DNA of 64,000 nt. It comes from Hyphomicrobium_A sp044507625. Lineage in GTDB: Bacteria; Pseudomonadota; Alphaproteobacteria; Rhizobiales; Hyphomicrobiaceae. The stretch spans positions 186,001 through 250,000 of the forward strand of contig JBIQJE010000001.1 in assembly GCA_044507625.1 (NCBI GenBank), read 5' to 3'. Below, in pieces: positions 24,313 to 32,692 of this stretch. The first letter of the stretch is position 1. Each line of letters begins with the position of its first letter. The notes under the pieces were generated by a model. It was not told where the DNA came from, did no database searches, and worked only from the letters and a program-made list of their open reading frames with translations. The position numbers and the translations under genes were made by a program.

Positions 24313-25376
24313 GCCGCCTCCCGCATTGGACGCGTCGTCGCTTTGACCGCAGCCCGCGGCACGACGTTCGTCCCGCGCGCCGCGCCGTTGCCGGAATCGA
24401 GCCGCACCTCGGCGAGCTTCGCCAGCAGGAGCACCAGCAGACCCGCGGCCGCAACGGCATAGGCAATGTGCGAAAGGTTCTGCTCCGGAATGCGCTCCTG
24501 ATAGCGGATAGGATTGCGCTCGAGCTTGTCGATCTCGGTGATGGCTTCCGCCACCGCCTTCGGGTTCTCCGCTTCGAACGCCTTGTACGGCACCTTCAGC
24601 GTCTGGAAGAAAAGATTGAGATGGCGCTCGGGCAATGCCTGCGGCGTATCGGGAACGCCCTCGCCTGGAGGATCGAAAATCCCCGGCGCGCCGGCCGTGC
24701 GCAGATAGAGCCAATAGAGGTTGACGGGACGCTTGGCGACCTGCGCACGCAGCCGCTCCTGAACCCGCCGGTCGATGACCGCAGCACCATCGGAAACGAG
24801 CAGGATGGCGCGGGAGGCAGCCGTCGGATCGGCATCATGCATCGAGAGCGCCATAGCAAGCCCGAGGCCGACGTTCGTAAACGCGAGCCCGGGGCGCGCT
24901 ATCGCATCGACCGCCGCAAGCACGGCATCCTTTTTGCTGGTGATCGGCAGCACGTGCATCGGCATGGTGGAGAACGCGGCGACACCGAAACGGTCGTGCG
25001 GACGGCGGCCGATGAAATCGCGCAGCAGCTCCCGCGCCGCCGCCGACTTCGATGCTTCATCCGCCGCCGGCGTCTTGCCAGCGAACGTCTCGTCCATGCT
25101 GCTCGAGCGATCGAGGAGCAGCACGATGTGCGAGCCTTCGCCCACACGCTCCACCGTCTGCCCATTGATGTGGATGCCGGCAAGCCCAGCGAGCAGCGCG
25201 GCGATGGCAACCGCGCCGATGATGTGAAGTCCGATATCGACGGCACGGGAAAGTGGATCGGCCTCCACAGCGGCCAGAGACGGGTATCCCTGGCGCCGCT
25301 GCACGGCAAAGACGAGCGGCAGAATGGCCAGCGGCAGCAGAGCCATGACCCAGGGATAGGAGAGGTCGATACTCAT
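24309..25376 (-). CDS. mxaC: MxaC, membrane VWA (BatA-like) protein
   Basis: A 355-residue VWA protein resembling BatA: two N-terminal spans (WVMALLPLAILPLVFAV and the segment around IIGAVAIAALLAGLAG), a VWA domain beginning IVLLLDRSSSMDETF (intact DxSxS) with FTNVGLGLAMALSMHD and AILLVSDGAAVID, and a C-terminal span (IAYAVAAAGLLVLLLAKL). MxaC belongs to the mxaSACKL set that works with the MoxR-type ATPase MxaR to activate methanol dehydrogenase. It overlaps both neighbours by 4 bases. Confidence 0.92.
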   Translation of the reverse strand: MSIDLSYPWVMALLPLAILPLVFAVQRRQGYPSLAAVEADPLSRAVDIGLHIIGAVAIAALLAGLAGIHINGQTVERVGEGSHIVLLLDRSSSMDETFAGKTPAADEASKSAAARELLRDFIGRRPHDRFGVAAFSTMPMHVLPITSKKDAVLAAVDAIARPGLAFTNVGLGLAMALSMHDADPTAASRAILLVSDGAAVIDRRVQERLRAQVAKRPVNLYWLYLRTAGAPGIFDPPGEGVPDTPQALPERHLNLFFQTLKVPYKAFEAENPKAVAEAITEIDKLERNPIRYQERIPEQNLSHIAYAVAAAGLLVLLLAKLAEVRLDSGNGAARGTNVVPRAAVKATTRPMREAA

Positions 25377-26296
25377 GCCCCGCTCCGCTCCGCAGCCCCA
25401 AGGCGTGCGCTGAGATCGGTCAGCGCCGCGAGCGGCATCTCCGCCTGCGCCCGCTGCACATCATCGGCAAAGAAGGCCCGGCGCGATGACGAGAAGAGGT
25501 GCTCCACCTGATCGGCGTAGGGAGCGAACTCCGGACGCGTGGCGAGGAAAGCAGCCACGTCGTCCGACAGCACGCGTTTACCCGCGCTGATATCGAAGGC
25601 GCGGTGCAGTTTGAGCAGCGCGGTACGATAGCCGCCCGTACCCTCCAGGCGCGATGCGTTCGCCCTGAGATACCGCGCCGCCTCGGTGAACGGCCGCGAA
25701 GGACGCTGGCGGAAGGGCCACCACGCCTGGTGCCAGGCAAGCCCGGTCAACGAAGCCAATGCGATGAGGCCGGAGATCAGCATACCTGTGCGCTCGCGCC
25801 CCGTCGTCACCCGGTGCACCGGCGCGTCGGGCTGCAGTTCCACCGCACTGCCGCTGCTCTGGCTGCTCTGCGCAAACAGCAGGCGTATCGGCGCGGTGAG
25901 GAATCCGAATTCGGGAACCCGCACCTCGCCCGTCCCCTGCCCACCCGTCACTTTCAGCGTCAGCGCGGGAATGACGAGCCGGCGCGGATCGAGCGGAGCA
26001 TAGAAAGTCTGATACTTGAGCGTCAGGTGATAGGTCGTCCCGTCGCTTCGCTCGTCGGCCTTCACTTTGACGTCGCTGAGCTCCAGCCAGTAGTTTACCG
26101 GCCCATGCAGCGGAATGGACGCCGTATCGAGTGACTGGCCTTCACCGACATTCAGAACGACTTCGCGCGTCAGCGTGTCGCCGATGAAATAGCCGAATGC
26201 GCGCGGCTCTTTGATCGCGAGCGACGGCGGCTGCGCCCAAGCGGCGTTGGCTGCGATAGCCCCGGCAAGCAGACCAAGTAGCGCCGTCCACTTCAT
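25373..26296 (-). CDS. mxaA: MxaA, methanol dehydrogenase calcium-insertion protein
   Basis: A 307-residue exported and membrane-anchored protein: signal peptide MKWTALLGLLAGAIAANAAWA, a periplasmic beta domain (IKEPRAFGYFIGDTLTREVVL onwards), one span (TGMLISGLIALASLTGLAW) and a cytosolic helical tail. Mutants of the family make methanol dehydrogenase lacking calcium. ATG 26296 overlaps the mxaS stop and gives the signal peptide; longer starts read into mxaS. Confidence 0.92.
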   Translation of the reverse strand: MKWTALLGLLAGAIAANAAWAQPPSLAIKEPRAFGYFIGDTLTREVVLNVGEGQSLDTASIPLHGPVNYWLELSDVKVKADERSDGTTYHLTLKYQTFYAPLDPRRLVIPALTLKVTGGQGTGEVRVPEFGFLTAPIRLLFAQSSQSSGSAVELQPDAPVHRVTTGRERTGMLISGLIALASLTGLAWHQAWWPFRQRPSRPFTEAARYLRANASRLEGTGGYRTALLKLHRAFDISAGKRVLSDDVAAFLATRPEFAPYADQVEHLFSSSRRAFFADDVQRAQAEMPLAALTDLSARLGAAERSGA

Positions 26297-27174
26297 GCCG
26301 CGCCACCCACCAGGTGCGCACTGAGCTTGTCCCAGTCGATCTGATCGCGGATCTCGAACGGCAGCCGGCCGAAACGCCCGGCAATCGAATTCAGATCGGC
26401 ACGGCGGCGCCTGCTCCTCCTTTGCCAAGCATCCCGCAAGCGCGGGCGCATGACGACAAGGCGCCGCCGGCCGAACTCTAAGTCGGTGAGAGACATGATC
26501 CCCCACCGAGGCAGCTTTTCAATCTCGACGGTGTCCGACAAGACGATGGGCACGATGTCGTGCCGTCCGAGCGCGCCGAAGATCCGCTCGATGTCTTCAC
26601 GCGGCATGTAGAAATCGGAGATTACGAATACGACTTTACGGCCGCCGCCCACGAGCGCGGCCGCATCGACCATACCGCGGGTTCCTGCACCGCGCGGCAT
26701 GAAGCTGCGCAGCCGCCGCAGCATCTCCATTTCCGCGCCCCGCGCGCGGGTCGCAAGAAAGGTGAGCTCCGGCTGCACGATCGCATCGCACCCGATGAGG
26801 CCGAACGCATCGCCTGCCCGGCGCGTTGCGGCAGCCAGCGCCGCACAAAGGTCGGCTGCAATGCGCATCTTGTCGGCCGCGCCGCGAAACCCCATCGAGG
26901 CCGATACATCGACCAGCGCGTAGACCACCACGGAAGCCTTCTGCTCGAAGCGGCGCACGTGGAGCCCTTCGAATGGATCGCGCGCGCTCACGCGCAGGTC
27001 GAGCCTGCGCGGGTCGGGGCTGCGCAGAAGCGGAGCGACATCACGGAAAAAGCCTCCCGCGCCCTCCCGCTTTCCGCGATGAGCACCCGCACGGACATCC
27101 GAGCTCCGCCAAGCGAGACGATAGGGAAGGTCGGCTGGCGGACCTCTGTCACGGGGCGGGCGCTGCTCCGTCAT
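26293..27174 (-). CDS. mxaS: MxaS, DUF58/VWA-type maturation protein
   Basis: A 293-residue soluble DUF58 protein. The signature RRLDLRVSARDPFEGLHVRRF precedes a VWA-like domain starting VVVYALVDVSASMGF, with an intact DxSxS site, and VVFVISDFYMPREDIERIF. DUF58 proteins partner MoxR ATPases, and MxaS pairs with MxaR encoded directly upstream. The 4-bp overlap with mxaR implies coupled, stoichiometric synthesis. Confidence 0.92.
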   Translation of the reverse strand: MTEQRPPRDRGPPADLPYRLAWRSSDVRAGAHRGKREGAGGFFRDVAPLLRSPDPRRLDLRVSARDPFEGLHVRRFEQKASVVVYALVDVSASMGFRGAADKMRIAADLCAALAAATRRAGDAFGLIGCDAIVQPELTFLATRARGAEMEMLRRLRSFMPRGAGTRGMVDAAALVGGGRKVVFVISDFYMPREDIERIFGALGRHDIVPIVLSDTVEIEKLPRWGIMSLTDLEFGRRRLVVMRPRLRDAWQRRSRRRRADLNSIAGRFGRLPFEIRDQIDWDKLSAHLVGGAA

Positions 27175-28220
27175 GGCGCCGGTACCCGCTCGAACAGCTG
27201 CCGAACCAGCTCGCGCACGATCGGCTCACGCCGCAGCTCGTAAATGGGATCGAAGAAAATGCGGTGCGCCATGGTCTCGAAGAACACCGCGCGCAGGTCT
27301 TCGGGGACGACCATATCGCGATTGTCGAGGAACGCCGCAACGCGCGCCGCCCGCAACAGATAGCTCATGCCGCGCGGACTGGCGCCGCCAGCAATCAGCC
27401 GTTCCATGTCGACATCCGAAATGTCGATTCCCGCCCCGGCCGGATCGCGCACTGCCTGCCAGAGATCGAGCGTATAGCGCTGCAGATCCGGGCTGGCTGT
27501 GATTTCCGTTTGGATCGCCGCACCAACGTCGGGTAGCGCCCGGTGATCCAGAACGGATTCCGGCACCTCGCCTATCAGCTTGTCGCCGTCATGGAATCGC
27601 GGATCGAACGTCAGCAACCGGCGGATCTCAGGGTCGTCGGGCGTCGAGATGTTGATCTCCATGAGGAAGCGATCGCGCGCCGCTGCCGGCAGCTCGAACG
27701 TTTCCTCGCGCTCGATCCGGTTGCGGTCCGCGAACACGAGGAGATACGGGAAATGGTATTCGCGGTTGAACGCGCTGATCGAACGCTCCGCCATCAGGCG
27801 CAGAAGCAGCGAGTGCACCTGCGGACGCGCGCGGTTGATCTCGTTGAAGAAGAATACGGTCAGCTCGCTGCCGTAGCGGATAACCGGCCCCGGCTCCACC
27901 CGCGGGCGCCCATCCTCGCCGATGTAGGTGTGATAGACCATGTCGGCGGGCATCAGATCGATGGTGCCCTCGACGCGCTCATACGCGCCACCAAGCCCCC
28001 GCGCCGCCGCACGCAGCAGCGTCGTTTTGCCGACACCGACATCGCCCTCCAGCAGCACATGGCCGCGCGCGAAGATGGCGATGGTCAAAAGATGAATGAT
28101 ACGTCGCTGGCCGACGACAACCTTGGCGAGTTCCGTCTCGAAATCGACTGCCCGCTGACGCCAGCTCGAAAGATCGATCCCGTGGGAAGCCCTCACCGCC
28201 TGCAAACCTTCGCGGGACAA
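27171..28220 (-). CDS. mxaR: MxaR, MoxR-type AAA+ ATPase
   Basis: A 349-residue AAA+ ATPase, the founding MoxR type, acting as a chaperone in methanol dehydrogenase activation. Walker A is GDVGVGKTTLL (residues 60-69). The Walker B region reads TVFFFNEINRARPQ, so the usual DE pair is NE here (Asn126-Glu127, codon 27843-27845). Sensor I FADRNR and the AARDRFLMEI arginine region are intact. It is the first gene of mxaRSACKL, 153 bases after mxaI with a strong hairpin in between, which probably sets lower expression than mxaFJGI. Confidence 0.93.
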   Translation of the reverse strand: MSREGLQAVRASHGIDLSSWRQRAVDFETELAKVVVGQRRIIHLLTIAIFARGHVLLEGDVGVGKTTLLRAAARGLGGAYERVEGTIDLMPADMVYHTYIGEDGRPRVEPGPVIRYGSELTVFFFNEINRARPQVHSLLLRLMAERSISAFNREYHFPYLLVFADRNRIEREETFELPAAARDRFLMEINISTPDDPEIRRLLTFDPRFHDGDKLIGEVPESVLDHRALPDVGAAIQTEITASPDLQRYTLDLWQAVRDPAGAGIDISDVDMERLIAGGASPRGMSYLLRAARVAAFLDNRDMVVPEDLRAVFFETMAHRIFFDPIYELRREPIVRELVRQLFERVPAP

Positions 28221-28292
28221 GGGGACACTCCTGCGCTCCGCGGCCTGCCGAAAGGCCGCCGGATGGAATTTGAAGAAGCTCTAAAGCGGCGT

Positions 28293-28316
28293 AGGGGTGC
28301 GGCGAACCGCACCCCT
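28293..28316. terminator. 10-bp perfect hairpin between mxaI and mxaR
   Basis: AGGGGTGCGG-CGAA-CCGCACCCCT is a perfect 10-bp stem. In the minus-strand mRNA the loop is UUCG, a very stable tetraloop. No T-run follows in the mxa direction, so it is better read as an attenuator and 3'-end protector of mxaFJGI mRNA than as a complete terminator. Confidence 0.7.
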
Positions 28317-28372
28317 TTTCCTCGGGAGGAAGCAGCTTGAGCGTGGCACTGCTCCGAGGAATTACCCCGCGC

Positions 28373-28660
28373 TTAGTTCGGGATCTCGTCCACGTCGTAG
28401 ATCCACTCGCCGGTCTTCTGGAAGTGAGCCGTGCGCTTTGCATTGCGCGCGTCCATCTCCTTGAGCGAGTTGCCCTGCTTCGCAAGCTCGGCCGGGTCAT
28501 GCTTCGGATCGTACTTCGAGCCGGCAACCTTCTCCGGGAAGCCCGGCTTCGGCTCCCAGCAGACGCCGGGGGCTTTGCACTTGGTGCCGTCGTAAGCGAA
28601 GGCCGACGAGGCAGCGACGAGCGCCGCAACGGCCGTAGCGATGAACAGAGTCTTCGTCAT
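28373..28660 (-). CDS. mxaI: methanol dehydrogenase small subunit MxaI
   Basis: The 95-residue precursor of the beta subunit that wraps the large MxaF subunit in the periplasmic alpha2beta2 enzyme. After the signal peptide (MTKTLFIATAVAALVAASSAFA) comes the mature YDGTKCKAPGVCWEPKPGFP, with two conserved cysteines, and lysine-rich segments ending in GEWIYDVDEIPN. The start ATG 28660 is preceded by AGGAGGAA. It is the last gene of mxaFJGI. Confidence 0.97.
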   Translation of the reverse strand: MTKTLFIATAVAALVAASSAFAYDGTKCKAPGVCWEPKPGFPEKVAGSKYDPKHDPAELAKQGNSLKEMDARNAKRTAHFQKTGEWIYDVDEIPN

Positions 28661-28744
28661 GACAATTTCCTCCTGGCTTTCCTTCACGTCTTAGTTCGGC
28701 GGTTTGGCCGCCTTCTTGCTCGCGCCCACCGGAAGCGAACATTC

Positions 28745-29329
28745 TTAGTGGCGCATTGGTCCGCACTCTTCGACAGGGACAGCATTTGCCAACTCCGCGG
28801 TGCCGTGCTCGCCTTCCCTCTGGTCCACGTAGGGCTTGAATGCTTCCCTCTGTTCCGGTGTCAGCCAGCGCGCGGTCTTGGGCTCGCCTGTGTAGAGATG
28901 GCGGATCCAGGCCATAATCTGCAGGATCTCGTTGATCGACTTATCGCTGTGCGGGCCCATCATGCCCTGCGCACCGCCGTAGATCGTTTCGAAGAGACCC
29001 TTGTCGGTTTTGTTCTTGGGATAGGTCCAATAGCTGTCGTTGAGACCTGGACCCACCTTGCCTTCGGCGAGATGGCCGTGGCAGCCCGAGCAAGAGGACA
29101 GGAAGAGGAATTCACCGCGGGGCAAACACTCCTTCTTCTCGTTGTACGGGTTGACCCCCGTCTCGAGAAACTCCGTAACAGCCTTGGGCTGCGGGTCGTC
29201 CTTGGGCGCGATGTTCAGATCGAGAGGATCGCCCGTGATCGTGTTACGGAACGGCTCGAGCGCCATCGCTGCTAGCGGGAGAACTGCAAACGACATACCC
29301 GCAAGCACAATCTTCGTCAGTTTATTCAT
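28745..29329 (-). CDS. mxaG: cytochrome cL, electron acceptor of methanol dehydrogenase
   Basis: A 194-residue exported monohaem cytochrome. The signal peptide (KIVLAGMSFAVLPLAAMA) is followed by FLETGVNPYNEKKECLPRG, the haem site SSCSGCHGHLAEG and the distal LFETIYGGAQGMMGPHSDK. Cytochrome cL is the direct electron acceptor from MxaFI. Its start overlaps the mxaJ stop by 4 bases. A smaller protein with the same layout is encoded at 42810-43259. Confidence 0.97.
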   Translation of the reverse strand: MNKLTKIVLAGMSFAVLPLAAMALEPFRNTITGDPLDLNIAPKDDPQPKAVTEFLETGVNPYNEKKECLPRGEFLFLSSCSGCHGHLAEGKVGPGLNDSYWTYPKNKTDKGLFETIYGGAQGMMGPHSDKSINEILQIMAWIRHLYTGEPKTARWLTPEQREAFKPYVDQREGEHGTAELANAVPVEECGPMRH

Positions 29330-30222
29330 CCTTGACGTCCCTCTGGAGTCTTCGCGAGCTGGTCCAGGGGAATGCCTTCCTCCTTCAGGATGCTCTCGAT
29401 TTCTGGTTGCGCCTTCTCAAGCGCTGCATTGATGTCAGCCAGCAGCTGCTTGTCGTCCTTGCGCACGCCGATCGACTGATCGAAGTGGAAGGGCAGATGT
29501 TGACCGTCAGCGCGCGAGGCGTTGTCGGGAATGACGACAAGCTTGACCTTGTCACCACGCTGCTTGGCGTACCGCGCAACTTCAGGCGCAAACACGGCCG
29601 CAAAGTCCGCCTTACCGGAAGCGACATCGTCGACAAACCGCTCAGGCTGCACGCGGACGTACTGATTGCGCTTACTCTTGAAGCCCGTCAGGGACTTCAT
29701 GTAGTTGAAGTTCCCGTTGAACAGCCCGAGCTTCTCGAGCATCACCTGCGCAGGACTGTCGGCCGAGATACCGATCCGCTGCGCCTTGAGCAGATCGGGG
29801 CTGTCCCAGCTCGTGATATCCAGCGGCGAGTCCGTGCGGAGCACGAACACATAGGGTGCACGATAGTAGGGCTTCGACGTGAGAACACGCTCATCGCCCG
29901 TATCGAGGCCCATCACGACGTCGCAGTTATTCTTGTCGAGCTGATCACGGACGAGGTAGATCGCTGGCTTGTCGGTCCACACGAACTTGGCCTTGCGGCC
30001 CATCGTATCGGCGAGCACCTTGGCAAGCTTGTTCTCGAACCCGGTGCCGTCCTTGCCCGAATAGGGCATCTCAACTTCAGAGGCACAGATGCGCAGAACG
30101 GATGGATCTGCCGGTGCCGCTGCCTTCTCTTCAGCCCAAACCGGGGCTGCTAAGCTCCCTAGCATCACTGCAGTCGCCAACAACACGCCGGCCGAGTGAT
30201 TGGATTTGATTTTCTTGCTCAT
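29326..30222 (-). CDS. mxaJ: MxaJ, methanol dehydrogenase-associated periplasmic protein
   Basis: A 298-residue periplasmic protein with the solute-binding (SBP3-like) fold: signal peptide (AGVLLATAVMLGSLAAPVWA), then SVLRICASEVEMPYSGKDGTGFENKLAKVL and RFVDDVASGKADFAAVFAPEVARYA. MxaJ copurifies with or assists MxaFI; its exact action is unsettled. ATG 30222 is chosen for the signal peptide, although the ribosome site is weak (AGGAAAG about 12 bases upstream). The mxaF stop lies 200 bases upstream, with a hairpin between. Confidence 0.93.
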   Translation of the reverse strand: MSKKIKSNHSAGVLLATAVMLGSLAAPVWAEEKAAAPADPSVLRICASEVEMPYSGKDGTGFENKLAKVLADTMGRKAKFVWTDKPAIYLVRDQLDKNNCDVVMGLDTGDERVLTSKPYYRAPYVFVLRTDSPLDITSWDSPDLLKAQRIGISADSPAQVMLEKLGLFNGNFNYMKSLTGFKSKRNQYVRVQPERFVDDVASGKADFAAVFAPEVARYAKQRGDKVKLVVIPDNASRADGQHLPFHFDQSIGVRKDDKQLLADINAALEKAQPEIESILKEEGIPLDQLAKTPEGRQG

Positions 30223-30378
30223 ATTGACGCTATGCTTTCCTGAAGCAGACCTGCTCCGGCGCCGAGCCTTAGTCTTGTTATTGTCGATGCCCGGCCTGGT
30301 TGCCATTCAGGCGACACACTCGGAGACAGCATCCTTACCGTTGGAGGAGTAGACGGATCGGCGCTGCGAGGCGGGCGC

Positions 30379-30407
30379 CCCGCCGAGAGCTTTCGCTGCT
30401 CGGCGGG
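30379..30407. terminator. strong hairpin just downstream of mxaF
   Basis: CCCGCCGAG and CTCGGCGGG form a 9-bp stem, extended by AGC/GCT around a TTTC loop, starting 16 bases after the mxaF stop in the minus direction. It lacks a T-run and is probably a processing or stabilising element that raises mxaF over mxaJGI. Confidence 0.65.
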
Positions 30408-30422
30408 AACGTCCGGCTCCTA

Positions 30423-32312
30423 TCAGAGCTTCGGCAGCTGCGGCGGATACTCGTCGAGCATCACGTCCTCAGTGTAGGGGCTCTTGCCGTCCAGCGAGAA
30501 CACCAGGAGGCCACCACCCATCTGCGTCCAGTTGGCGAGGTTCTTGAACGCACCGACGGCGCCGAGACCGGCAGTCGGATCGTTCAGGTCGAACACCAGA
30601 CCAACGCCCGGCCAACCACCGACGCCGTAGTAGATGGCGACGTATTGGGTGCCCTTGTGGGTGTAGGTCATCGGGTAGCCGATGGCGCCCGACGGCATCT
30701 TGAACTTCCAGAGAAGCTCGCCGGTGTCACTGTCGCGAGCCTTCAGGTAGCCATCGAGCGTTCCGTAGAACACCAGGTCGCCACCGGTGGCCATCGTGCC
30801 ACCCCAAGCTGCGAAGCGCTCCATCACCTCCCACTTATACTTGCCGGTGATGGCGTTGTAGGCCTTGACCTGACCGAGGCCGAGGTAGTTCTGACGGTCA
30901 CCCTTCGGACCCGGGTACATCCACAGCGTAGCACCGACGAAGAACTGGCCGGCACGATACGGCAGCATGAACGGTTCCCAGTCCATGCAGATGTGGTTGA
31001 TCGCCATGTAGAAGAGCTGGCGGTTCGGATCGTAGGAGTCGTGAGCCTGGTCATGGTAGCCCATGGCCGACGGACACACGTTGGTCGCCTTGTGATCCAT
31101 CCGCGTACCGTATTCCGGGTTGCGGACAGGGATACCCGTCTTCAGGTCGACGTGCGTCCAGACGTTGACGGTGTCGTCGATCTTGTCGGCGGAGATGAGA
31201 TCGCCGTTGGTGCGATCGAGCGTGTAGACGATGCCGTTACGGTCAGGATGGGTAAGCAGCTTGCGCGTCTTGCCCGACTTGTCCTTCTGCGTAGACAGCA
31301 TGATCACGTTCACGCCGGCGTAATCCCACTCGTCGTGGGGCGTCTTCTGGTAGCCGAAGCGAAGCTCACCGGTGTCGACGTCGCGGCCCATGATGGTCAT
31401 GGTCCACTTGTTGTCGCCCGGACGCATCGTCTCGTTCCAAGGAGAGGGGTTGCCCGATCCGTAATAGATCAGGTTCTCTTCCGGATCGTACGCATACCAG
31501 CCCCAGTTGGTGCCGCCACCGATCTTCCAGGCGTCGCCTTCCCAGGTTGCCGTGCCGAGGCCCTTCTGGCCGTAGTGGGGGTTGGCTTCATTGAACTTGT
31601 CGCCAACGCCGACTTCCTCATCCGGACCCGTAGCAAACTTGCGCCACTTCATGGCACCGGACTTGACGTCGTAAGCGGTGGTGTAGCCGCGAACGCCGAG
31701 CTCAGCACCGGAAGAACCGATGATGACGAGATCCTTCACAACGTAAGGAGCGATCGTGAGCGTCGAGCCGACCTTGATGTCGGAGTTCTCGACCTTCCAG
31801 TACTCCTCACCCGTCTCGGCGTTCAGCGCCACAACGTGGCCGTCGAGCTGGTTGTTGATGATGAGGGCAGGCGTCTTACCATCGCCCGGCCAGTAGGCCA
31901 GACCGCGGTTGACGAGGTCGCAGCAGGCGACCGAGCGTGCAGCAGGATCCTGCTTCGGCTTGTGCTGCCACTTGATCTTGCCCGGATTCTCGAGGTCCAG
32001 GGCATAGACGTTGTTGGGGAAGGACGAGTTAATATACATCACGCCGTTGACGACGCGCGGCGTGCCTTCGTGACCATGGAGAAGGCCGGTCGAGAAGGAC
32101 CAGGCAACCCGCAGATTCTTGACGTTGCTTTTATTGATCTGCTTCAGCGGGCTGTAGTTATTCGAGTCATAATTCTTACCGGTCATGACCCAGTTTTCGT
32201 CGCTCTTCGACAGCTCGATGAGCTTGTCGTTAGCGCTAGCGCTAGCGACGAAGCCTACCAACGCCGCAATCGATGCGGACGCTAGCAAGCCTGACTTGAG
32301 GTGTGCTTTCAT
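30423..32312 (-). CDS. mxaF: methanol dehydrogenase large subunit MxaF (Ca2+ type)
   Basis: The 629-residue precursor of the PQQ- and Ca2+-dependent catalytic subunit, an eight-bladed propeller in the periplasm that oxidises methanol to formaldehyde. The signal peptide is about 27 residues (ending VASASA). The vicinal disulfide is Cys130-Cys131 in SVACCDLVNRG. Calcium ligands fit Glu204 (SSGAELGVRG) and Asn288 (GSGNPSPWNE). The catalytic base is Asp330 in TPHDEWDYAGVN. The residue two after it is Ala332, not the Asp that marks lanthanide-dependent XoxF, so this is MxaF. ATG 32312 has GAGGG upstream. Confidence 0.98.
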   Translation of the reverse strand: MKAHLKSGLLASASIAALVGFVASASANDKLIELSKSDENWVMTGKNYDSNNYSPLKQINKSNVKNLRVAWSFSTGLLHGHEGTPRVVNGVMYINSSFPNNVYALDLENPGKIKWQHKPKQDPAARSVACCDLVNRGLAYWPGDGKTPALIINNQLDGHVVALNAETGEEYWKVENSDIKVGSTLTIAPYVVKDLVIIGSSGAELGVRGYTTAYDVKSGAMKWRKFATGPDEEVGVGDKFNEANPHYGQKGLGTATWEGDAWKIGGGTNWGWYAYDPEENLIYYGSGNPSPWNETMRPGDNKWTMTIMGRDVDTGELRFGYQKTPHDEWDYAGVNVIMLSTQKDKSGKTRKLLTHPDRNGIVYTLDRTNGDLISADKIDDTVNVWTHVDLKTGIPVRNPEYGTRMDHKATNVCPSAMGYHDQAHDSYDPNRQLFYMAINHICMDWEPFMLPYRAGQFFVGATLWMYPGPKGDRQNYLGLGQVKAYNAITGKYKWEVMERFAAWGGTMATGGDLVFYGTLDGYLKARDSDTGELLWKFKMPSGAIGYPMTYTHKGTQYVAIYYGVGGWPGVGLVFDLNDPTAGLGAVGAFKNLANWTQMGGGLLVFSLDGKSPYTEDVMLDEYPPQLPKL

Positions 32313-32692
32313 CAACAAACCCTCGCGTTTTCGCTCCCAGGAAAAGGCGGCTCCTTTAGGATGCCGAAGCCCGTCCTCCACACGAAAATATGTAGCTGAA
32401 ACGGGCATCTCCGCCTTCTTAGAGGTGCACCCATCGGTCGGTCGATCCGACCGAAGTTGCACGGGCTGAAAGGATGTCCATGCGGAATCCTGTCTCAGCC
32501 GTGAGCGAAGCTAGAACGCACATGTTGTCGCGTCTTTAGGTCAACTTCCAAGAGTGGGGCGGCACAGGTGGCAACGCTTGTGCAAGTCGTTGCATCGCGT
32601 TGCGATGCGAAGCGGCGTTAAGATGTCGGGGCGTTACTGTGTAACCTTTGTAAGATCGCCGAAACGGGAAAAAGGGAGGCGTCGACTTCCAA
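32313..32692. promoter_or_regulatory. mxaF / lipoprotein divergent promoter region with two palindromes
   Basis: This 380-base gap separates mxaF from the divergent lipoprotein gene. It holds two perfect inverted repeats: CGGTCGG-TCGAT-CCGACCG at 32435-32453, about 125-140 bases before the mxaF ATG, and GCATCGC-GTT-GCGATGC at 32592-32608. Either could bind a methanol regulator such as the response regulator encoded at 33432-34079. No convincing -35/-10 pair was identified by eye. Confidence 0.55.

Noticed and set aside
30300..32285. Plus-strand open frame of about 660 codons opposite mxaF
   Set aside because: It mirrors the codons of mxaF on the other strand in GC-rich DNA. The product has no hydrophobic core pattern or recognisable motif and no ribosome site.
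30423..32312. Reading the methanol dehydrogenase as a lanthanide XoxF
   Set aside because: The residue two positions after the catalytic Asp is Ala (DYAGV), not Asp, and mxaI, mxaG and mxaJ are present, so it is the calcium MxaF type.
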